Of a DNA stretch of 20,065 nucleotides, positions 15,023 through 20,065 are shown piece by piece. The position numbers and the translations under genes are program-made. Source of the DNA: Gordonia sp. UBA5067 (GTDB lineage Bacteria > Actinomycetota > Actinomycetes > Mycobacteriales > Mycobacteriaceae); NCBI RefSeq assembly GCF_002414845.1, contig NZ_DIAX01000056.1, forward strand, positions 44,057 to 64,121. The letters are read 5' to 3'. Numbering within the stretch: the first letter of the stretch is position 1; each line of letters begins with the position of its first letter. Under the pieces are notes generated by a model that was not told the DNA's origin, did not search any database, and saw only the letters and a list, made by a program, of their open reading frames with translations.

Positions 15023-15970
15023 ATGGCCGCGCCATTCTCCACCAGAGTCGCCTCCCCGGCGTGGCGCCGCGAAGCCATCCACTGGATCGCAGCCCGACTC
15101 GACCAAAAGATCGACGACGTGCAGCAACCACGCATCCGCCCGTGGTCGACCCAGCTGCGGGTGCGCACCGGCGACAAGCACTGGTGGCTCAAGGCCAATT
15201 GCCCAGCATTGGCTTTTGAACCGGGGCTGCACGCCGTCCTGAGCGAGCTACTCCCCGACTCCTTCGATTCCCCGGTCGCGATCGACGCTGAGCGAGGCTG
15301 GTTGCTCACCGCCGACCGCGGCCCCGTCTGGGGCGCCCACAGCAACCCCGGACTGGCCCAATGGTGTGAACTCGCCGCGGCGGCGGCACGGATCCAGCAG
15401 CAGACGCCCTACGGTCCGGCATGGCGGCACCTCGATGTGCCCGACTGCTCGCCGCCGACCGTCGTCGATCGATTCGATCGATTCCTCGCACTTCTCGCCG
15501 GTCTCGACGAGCATCACCCCGCCCATCTGGCGCCCGGGTTGCGAGACCGGCTGGACCAGCGCCGGCCTGCGGTCTCGGCCGCCGCCGAGACACTCACCGC
15601 ATCGCCGCTGCCGACCAGTTGGCAGCACGGCGACCTGCACCCCTGGAACGTATTTCAGATCGATGGCGGCCCCAGACTTTTCGACCTCGGCGACTCTCAG
15701 TGGGCCCACCCCGTGGAGATTCTCTGCGTACCGCATGACTGGATCCGCGATCGCACGGATTTCCCGTGGGAACCCGTGCTCGAGGCCTATGCCGACGCCT
15801 GGGGGCAGCCGGTGTCGCGGATCGCGCAGGACTGGGCGGCCGCGCGGATCACCCAGAATGTCAATCGGGTACAGACCTGGTGGGGATGCCTGGCCGAGGC
15901 AAGTGCCGACGAGTGGCGGCACTGGGGCGGCGCCCTTCTCCACCACCTCCGCGGAGTGCTCGCCCCGTGA
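15023..15970 (+). CDS. APH/choline-kinase-family phosphotransferase, substrate unknown
   Basis: A 315-aa kinase-like protein of the aminoglycoside phosphotransferase superfamily. The catalytic loop is HGDLHPWNV (His202, Asp204, Asn209) and the metal-binding motif is FDLGDS (Asp221, Asp224). Lys57 in WWLKAN is the likely ATP-contacting lysine. Such proteins phosphorylate small hydroxylated substrates or, in many actinobacteria, have unknown targets, so an antibiotic-resistance role should not be assumed. It is divergent from the SOS-controlled radical SAM gene with 81 nt between them. That gap holds both promoters; the LexA box is nearer the radical SAM gene, about 46 nt before this gene's -10, so any effect on this gene would be indirect. 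Confidence 0.8.
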   Translation: MAAPFSTRVASPAWRREAIHWIAARLDQKIDDVQQPRIRPWSTQLRVRTGDKHWWLKANCPALAFEPGLHAVLSELLPDSFDSPVAIDAERGWLLTADRGPVWGAHSNPGLAQWCELAAAAARIQQQTPYGPAWRHLDVPDCSPPTVVDRFDRFLALLAGLDEHHPAHLAPGLRDRLDQRRPAVSAAAETLTASPLPTSWQHGDLHPWNVFQIDGGPRLFDLGDSQWAHPVEILCVPHDWIRDRTDFPWEPVLEAYADAWGQPVSRIAQDWAAARITQNVNRVQTWWGCLAEASADEWRHWGGALLHHLRGVLAP

Positions 15971-16017
15971 TCAATTCGACGGCGCGCCGTGCCCCTGCGT
16001 CGACTACGTCATCGTCT

Positions 16018-16158
16018 TCACGGTATCGCCGGTGGGACAGCAGGCTTGACCTCCGGCGCCGGCGCCTTGCGGGCACGCAGTTCATCGGCACGAGCGTCGA
16101 GATTAGTCTGCACGCCCTTCGAGGTGGTGATCACCTCGGCGAGAACTTCGAGACCCAA
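16018..16158 (-). CDS. Possible small protein (46 aa) or gene remnant before the Mn transporter
   Basis: This frame runs from TTG at 16158 (GAGG 5 nt upstream) to TGA at 16018-16020. It has coding-like composition: an amphipathic N-terminal helix (LEVLAEVITTSKGVQTNL), a charged helical stretch (DARADELRARK) and a Pro/Ala-rich end. The same frame stays open upstream (about 16201) without ATG or GTG. It may therefore be a TTG-started small protein or the 3' remnant of a larger gene cut off when the transporter operon arrived. No family is recognised. Apart from this, the 273-nt gap between the phosphotransferase and the transporter shows only the transporter promoter. Confidence 0.35.
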   Translation of the reverse strand: MGLEVLAEVITTSKGVQTNLDARADELRARKAPAPEVKPAVPPAIP

Positions 16159-16215
16159 AAGACCCTCGTCGTCGCCCGCCGCTCCGACGCGGCAGTCTGG
16201 CGCATTTTGGAAATT

Positions 16216-16237
16216 TTCGGCTTACCGAAGTTATGAT
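16216..16237 (+). promoter_or_regulatory. Promoter of the Mn transporter with an overlapping inverted-repeat operator
   Basis: TATGAT (16232-16237) is a good -10, followed by 6 nt and the ATG at 16244, so the mRNA is probably leaderless. Directly upstream, TTCGG-CTTA-CCGAA (16216-16229) is a perfect inverted repeat between -35 and -10, the usual position for a metal-dependent repressor of the MntR/DtxR kind. The regulator is inferred from the transporter type. Confidence 0.6.
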
Positions 16238-16243
16238 ATTGCC

Positions 16244-17167
16244 ATGGCGAACTCTAAGTGGGGCGCACTGCTGGTGGCAATCACCGCAACCCTGATACTC
16301 GCCGGATGCACCACCGCGCCACGCACCAGTCCGTCATCCGACAAACCCGTCGTGCTCACGACGTTCACCGTGCTCGCCGACATCGCGGCCAACGTCGCCG
16401 GTGACCGGCTGACCGTCGAGTCGATCACCAAATCCGGCGCGGAGATCCACGCATACGAACCCACGCCCGGCGATATCCGGCGCGCCGCGCACGCCGCGCT
16501 GATCGTCAAGAACGGATTCGGTGTGGATATCTGGTTCGACCGGTTCACCGACGAACTGCGAGCACCGAAAGTAGTTCTCTCCGACGGGATCACACCGATA
16601 CCCATCGCGTCCGACGCGTATGCGGGCAAACCGAATCCGCACGCGTGGATGAGTCCGCGCAACGTCGAGATCTACGTCGACAACCTCGTCGCCGCCTTCG
16701 ACCGCCTCGACCCGGCGGGCACCGACACTTTTCGCGCCAACGCCGCCACCTACAAGCAGCAGCTGCGCGCCGTCCAGCACAACCTGGTCACCGCCCTGAA
16801 CGGCCTCCCCGCCAACGAGCGGGCACTGGTGACGTGCGAGGGCGCCTTCTCCTACCTGGCCCGCGACGCCGGGCTGACCGAACGGTACATCTGGCCGGTC
16901 AACGCCGAACAGCAGGCAATCCCGCGACAGGTCGCCGCAACCATCGCGTTTGTCCGCACCCGGCGGGTGCCGGCGGTCTTCTGTGAGTCGACCGTTTCCG
17001 ACCGCGCGATGCGGCAGGTGGCCGGCGCCGCCGGCACCCGGTTCGGCGGAATCCTCTACGTCGACTCCCTCTCCCGCCCCGACGGACCGGTGCCCACCTA
17101 CCTCGATCTGATCCGCCACGACGCCCGCACCATCGTCGCCGGCCTCGGCGGGGCGGTCGACCGATGA
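16244..17167 (+). CDS. mntA: Metal ABC transporter substrate-binding lipoprotein, Mn-type
   Basis: A 307-aa cluster A-I solute-binding protein. The lipobox LILAGC places the lipidated cysteine at residue 22, so it should be tethered outside the membrane. The expected metal ligands are His69 (EIHAYEP), His133 (NPHAWMSP), Glu199 (TCEGAFSYL) and Asp274 (YVDSLS). This His-His-Glu-Asp set is that of manganese-binding PsaA/MntA proteins; zinc-binding ZnuA has a third His and a His-rich loop, absent here. The ATG at 16244 directly precedes the family-like lipoprotein signal; the frame is open upstream only as shadow. The stop overlaps the ATPase start in ATGA. Specificity for Mn rather than Zn or Fe is inferred from ligands. 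Confidence 0.9.
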   Translation: MANSKWGALLVAITATLILAGCTTAPRTSPSSDKPVVLTTFTVLADIAANVAGDRLTVESITKSGAEIHAYEPTPGDIRRAAHAALIVKNGFGVDIWFDRFTDELRAPKVVLSDGITPIPIASDAYAGKPNPHAWMSPRNVEIYVDNLVAAFDRLDPAGTDTFRANAATYKQQLRAVQHNLVTALNGLPANERALVTCEGAFSYLARDAGLTERYIWPVNAEQQAIPRQVAATIAFVRTRRVPAVFCESTVSDRAMRQVAGAAGTRFGGILYVDSLSRPDGPVPTYLDLIRHDARTIVAGLGGAVDR

Positions 17168-17910
17168 TGGGCGCGCTCGAGGTGGCGTCGGTGACCGTGC
17201 GCTACGGCGAGGTCCTCGCCCTCGACGACGTCAGCCTCAGCGTGTCCCGCGGATCGGTCTGCGCCCTGATCGGCATGAACGGATCGGGCAAGTCAACCCT
17301 GTTCAAGGCCATGTCGGGAATCCTCACGCCCGACTCGGGCACCGTGACTATCGACGGGGCGACGCCCGCCGCGGCCCGCCGAGCCGGCCTGCTCGGCTAC
17401 GTTCCGCAGTCCGAGGAAATCGACTGGACCTTTCCGCTGTCCGTGCGCGAGGTCGTGCTGACCGGGCGTTATGGGCGACTCGGGTTCCTCCGCCGCCCGC
17501 GCCGGGCCGATCAACTAGCCGTCGATGAGGCGCTCGCCCGCGTCGAGCTCACCGACTATCAGGACCGGCAGATCGGTCGTCTCTCCGGCGGACAGCGCAA
17601 GCGGGCGTTCGTCGCCCGGGCGATCGCCCAGAACGCGTCGGTGCTACTCCTCGACGAGCCGTTCGCCGGCGTCGACAAACGGTCCGAGGCCGCGATCACC
17701 GCGCTGCTGCGCGAGGAGGCGAGTCAGGGCACGACGATTCTCATCTCGACGCACGACCTCCACTCGGTCCCCCGCCTGGCCGATCAGGCGATCCTCCTGC
17801 AACGCCGCGTCCTCGCCCACGGCGATCCCGCGGCGGTGGTGACCCCCGACAACCTGATCAAGGCATTCGGGCTCGACCCCCTCGACGATCAGATCGGCGT
17901 CGGCCGATGA
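17164..17910 (+). CDS. mntB: Metal ABC transporter ATP-binding protein
   Basis: A 248-aa ABC ATPase that powers metal import. Walker A is GMNGSGKST (37-45), the Q-loop YVPQSEEIDWTFP has Gln82, the signature is LSGGQ (140-144), Walker B is LLLDEP (161-166) and the switch histidine is His197 in STHD. The EIDWTFP stretch after the Q-loop is typical of the MntB/ZnuC/PsaB group. The start at ATG 17164 overlaps the lipoprotein stop by 4 nt; a second ATG follows at once. The stop overlaps the permease start in ATGA, so all three genes are translationally coupled. Confidence 0.93.
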   Translation: MMGALEVASVTVRYGEVLALDDVSLSVSRGSVCALIGMNGSGKSTLFKAMSGILTPDSGTVTIDGATPAAARRAGLLGYVPQSEEIDWTFPLSVREVVLTGRYGRLGFLRRPRRADQLAVDEALARVELTDYQDRQIGRLSGGQRKRAFVARAIAQNASVLLLDEPFAGVDKRSEAAITALLREEASQGTTILISTHDLHSVPRLADQAILLQRRVLAHGDPAAVVTPDNLIKAFGLDPLDDQIGVGR

Positions 17911-18794
17911 ACGAGCTAATCGGCCTCCTCGCCGAACCCTTTCGGTTCGGCTTCATGACCAATGCCCTGGCGGCCACGCTGATCGCGTCGATCGTGTGCG
18001 CGCTCCTGTCCTGCTGGCTGGTTCTCATCGGATGGTCGCTGATGGGCGATGCCGTGTCGCACGCTGTGCTGCCCGGGGTGGTGCTCGCATATATCGCGGG
18101 CGCCCCGTTCGCCCTCGGTGCCGTGGTCTTCGGCTTTCTCGCGGTGGCGCTGATCGGGGCGGTCCGCGATCAGGGCCGCATCAAGGAGGACGCAGCCATC
18201 GGCATCGTGTTCACCACGCTATTCGCGCTGGGCCTGGTACTCATCTCGGTGACACCGAGCCAGACCGACCTCAACCACATCATCTTCGGCAACCTGTTGG
18301 GGGTATCGCGGTCGGACTTGGTTCAAATCGCGCTCCTCGGCGCCGTCGTCGCGGCGGTGCTGATCCTCAAGCGCCACGACTTCACGCTGTACGCCTTCGA
18401 CCCGACCCACGCGTTCGCCCTCGGGTTGAACCCCCGACTCATCGGCGCGACCCTGCTGGGCCTGCTCGCCCTCACCGCCGTGACCGCCCTGCAGGTCGTG
18501 GGCATTGTGCTGGTGGTGGCCATGCTCATCATTCCCGGCGCCACCGCCTACCTGCTCACCGATCGGTTTCGCCGCATGCTGATGATCGCTCCGGCGATTG
18601 CGGCCGGGTGTGGCGTCGCCGGCCTCTACATCTCCTTCTATGCCGACACGTCGCTGGGCGGAATGGTGGTGCTCACCCAGGGCGTGGTCTTCTTCGCCAT
18701 CTACCTCTTCGGTCCCACGCGCGGTGTGGTCACCAACCGCTGGCGGGCGCGCGCCGCGGCCAACCGGCGCAGCGTCGCAAAGGCGGCCCCCTGA
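17907..18794 (+). CDS. mntC: Metal ABC transporter permease (ABC-3 family)
   Basis: A 295-aa integral membrane protein with about eight hydrophobic segments. It carries the ABC-3 signature LMGDAVSHAVLPG (about 46-58), seen in manganese, zinc and iron importers such as MntC, ZnuB and PsaC, and the coupling-helix region DPTHAFALGLNP. It ends in a basic cytoplasmic tail rich in Arg and Ala. It completes the importer with the two upstream genes. The kinase start follows 19 nt after the stop, with its own -10 box between, so read-through from this operon into the kinase is possible. Confidence 0.92.
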   Translation: MNELIGLLAEPFRFGFMTNALAATLIASIVCALLSCWLVLIGWSLMGDAVSHAVLPGVVLAYIAGAPFALGAVVFGFLAVALIGAVRDQGRIKEDAAIGIVFTTLFALGLVLISVTPSQTDLNHIIFGNLLGVSRSDLVQIALLGAVVAAVLILKRHDFTLYAFDPTHAFALGLNPRLIGATLLGLLALTAVTALQVVGIVLVVAMLIIPGATAYLLTDRFRRMLMIAPAIAAGCGVAGLYISFYADTSLGGMVVLTQGVVFFAIYLFGPTRGVVTNRWRARAAANRRSVAKAAP

Positions 18795-18801
18795 CCGGCC
18801 C

Positions 18802-18807
18802 TATACT
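18802..18807 (+). promoter_or_regulatory. Predicted -10 box for a leaderless kinase transcript
   Basis: TATACT is followed by 6 nt (CAGCCG) and the GTG at 18814. The hexamer and spacing match the dnaE2 promoter. No RBS is present. A TTGACC-type -35 is not clear. Confidence 0.6.
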
Positions 18808-18813
18808 CAGCCG

Positions 18814-19956
18814 GTGACCACCATCCACCGAGTTCCCGGCCCCGGCCTCCTCCTCGCGGGACGCTACCGACTGCAGTCGCGGATCGGCGACGGCGGCATG
18901 GGCTCGGTGTGGCTGGCCAAGGACGAGTTGCTGAACCGGGACGTGGCGGTGAAGCGGATCGTCGCGCTCGACGACATTCCGGAGGCCAACGCCGAACCGA
19001 TCCGCGAGAAGGCCCTGCGCGAGGGCCGGATCGCGGCAAAGTTGACGCACCACAATGCCGTCGCCGTCGACGACGTCGCCCTCGATGACGGCACGCCGTG
19101 GCTGGTGATGGAGTACGTGCCGTCGCGCAGCGTCGCCCAGATCCTGCACACGGTCGGGACGCTCGGTGCCGTCGACGCGGCCCAGATCGGTGCACAGGTG
19201 GCCGCCGCGATGACCGTCGCACACGAGTCCGGGATCATTCACCGCGACGTCAAGCCGGGCAATATCCTGGTGGCCAGCACCGGCCCCGATGCGGGCACGG
19301 TGAAGCTCACCGACTTCGGCATCGCCCACCTCAAGGACGACGACGTCCACCTCGACGACGAGTTGATCTCCGGGACCCCCGCGTACTTCGCGCCCGAGGT
19401 GGCGCGCGGCGCGGTGCCCGCCGAACCATCCGACGTCTACTCCCTGGGCGCGACCATTTACACGATGGTCGAGGGAGGGCCGCCGTTCGGCGCCGACGAC
19501 GACACCACCGCCCTGCTCGACAAGGTGGCCCGCGCCCAGATCCGGCCGCCGCAGCAGGCGGGTCCCGTCGAGGACGTCCTGCTGGCGATGCTCACTCCGA
19601 GCCCGGCGAAGCGCCCGACGATGGCACAGGTCCGCGACCAACTCGCCGCCGTCGCCGCCACGGCCACCCGGACTACCCCCGATCGAGTCCTCGCCGGGAA
19701 GATCCGGCGCGCCGACGGGGCCGTCCCCGTCTGGGCCCTGGCCACACCTCAAGCGCCGCGAATGAATACCGGCTCGTTCCGCCGCTCCTATGTCCCCGCG
19801 CCGCCGCCGAGCGCCCACCCGATGACCGCGGGGACTTTCGCCGCCCACCAGAGCCCGCCGAAGACGTCGGTGTGGCAGCGGCACGCCACCTTGATCGCCT
19901 CCGGCGCCATCGCGGCGGCACTGTTCATCGTTCTGATCGTGCTACTCCTACTCTGA
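18814..19956 (+). CDS. Membrane-anchored Ser/Thr protein kinase (PknB-like fold)
   Basis: A 380-aa Hanks-type kinase. The glycine loop is IGDGGMGSV (24-32), the ATP lysine Lys47 in VAVK, the helix-C glutamate probably Glu70, the catalytic loop HRDVKPGN (Asp145, Asn150), the metal-binding DFG Asp167 and the APE-like motif FAPE (192-195). A Pro/Ala-rich linker (about 285-354) leads to one transmembrane helix at the very C-terminus (about 360-380) with no outer sensor domain, so it is tail-anchored facing the cytoplasm. The activation segment carries acidic residues (KDDDVHLDDE, 174-183) where PknB-type kinases carry phosphorylated Thr; only Ser186 and the structural Thr188 remain. The GTG start at 18814 follows a leaderless-type -10; a longer frame from 18598 lies inside the permease gene. 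Confidence 0.92.
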   Translation: MTTIHRVPGPGLLLAGRYRLQSRIGDGGMGSVWLAKDELLNRDVAVKRIVALDDIPEANAEPIREKALREGRIAAKLTHHNAVAVDDVALDDGTPWLVMEYVPSRSVAQILHTVGTLGAVDAAQIGAQVAAAMTVAHESGIIHRDVKPGNILVASTGPDAGTVKLTDFGIAHLKDDDVHLDDELISGTPAYFAPEVARGAVPAEPSDVYSLGATIYTMVEGGPPFGADDDTTALLDKVARAQIRPPQQAGPVEDVLLAMLTPSPAKRPTMAQVRDQLAAVAATATRTTPDRVLAGKIRRADGAVPVWALATPQAPRMNTGSFRRSYVPAPPPSAHPMTAGTFAAHQSPPKTSVWQRHATLIASGAIAAALFIVLIVLLLL

Positions 19957-19989
19957 GCAGCGATCAGCACCGGTCCGTGTCCCGGCCGC

Positions 19990-20065
19990 TCACTCCCACT
20001 CGATGGTCCCCGGCGGCTTCGTGGTCAGATCGAGGCCGAGGCCCAGAACGCCGGGAAGCTCGAGG
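19990..20065 (-). CDS. guaA: GMP synthase (glutamine-hydrolysing), C-terminal end only
   Basis: The last 24 codons and stop of a minus-strand gene that continues past the window. The translation ends in LDLTTKPPGTIEWE; KPPxTIEWE is the near-universal C-terminus of GuaA, in the dimerisation domain. The enzyme converts XMP to GMP in purine synthesis. It is convergent with the kinase; the 33 nt between show no clear terminator hairpin. Confidence 0.9.
   Translation of the reverse strand, partial: LELPGVLGLGLDLTTKPPGTIEWE

Noticed and set aside
15023..15970. Aminoglycoside-resistance gene
   Set aside because: Only the generic kinase motifs of the APH superfamily are seen. Nothing in sequence or neighbours points to a drug substrate.
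1..20065. CRISPR array, insertion sequence, integrase or attachment site
   Set aside because: No regularly spaced repeats, transposase motifs or terminal inverted repeats were found by eye on either strand.

Overview
This high-GC window reads as an actinobacterial chromosome of the order Mycobacteriales, with Gordonia or a close relative as the best guess. The reasons are a secreted cutinase/PE-PPE-type hydrolase, an actinomycete SAM-IV riboswitch, the metY-metX pair, folD next to a DUF3017 gene, and an ImuA'/ImuB/DnaE2 mutasome with LexA boxes of the mycobacterial type (TCGAAC-N4-GTTCGA). Several genes also have a -10 box placed so that the start codon would be the first transcribed base. 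No tRNA, rRNA, transposase, CRISPR array or integrase was seen.

Layout. 1-1791 (-): a secreted serine hydrolase that runs off the left edge. 1968-2099: a SAM-IV riboswitch and a hairpin that control metY-metX (+, 2142-4657), which make homocysteine from homoserine by acetylation and sulfhydrylation. 4654-5926 (-): folD and a DUF3017 membrane protein. 6059-6523 (+): trmL, a tRNA wobble-base methyltransferase, convergent with dnaE2 (-, 6587-9925). 9951-11339 (-): three small genes, two encoding secreted proteins and one a 48-aa INPQPLPP-repeat peptide; each is preceded by a copy of a related palindromic element. 11465-14941 (-): imuB, imuA' and an Rv2578c-family radical SAM gene. 15023-15970 (+): an APH-family phosphotransferase. 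16244-18794 (+): a three-gene Mn-type ABC importer. 18814-19956 (+): a Ser/Thr protein kinase. 19990-20065 (-): the last codons of guaA.

How the genes fit together. The DNA-damage block is the coherent system. dnaE2, imuA'-imuB and the radical SAM gene each have a LexA-like box at the promoter, so the error-prone polymerase, its two accessory proteins and a radical SAM enzyme of unknown role should be induced together. The radical SAM protein ends in EQTLF, which resembles a sliding-clamp-binding tail. The clamp motif expected in ImuB looks eroded. The most unusual features not explained by known families are this radical SAM link and the repeated element in front of the three small genes.

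Limits: all reading was by eye, without database searches or folding software. Identifications rest on recognised motifs. Promoter, terminator and operator calls are predictions.
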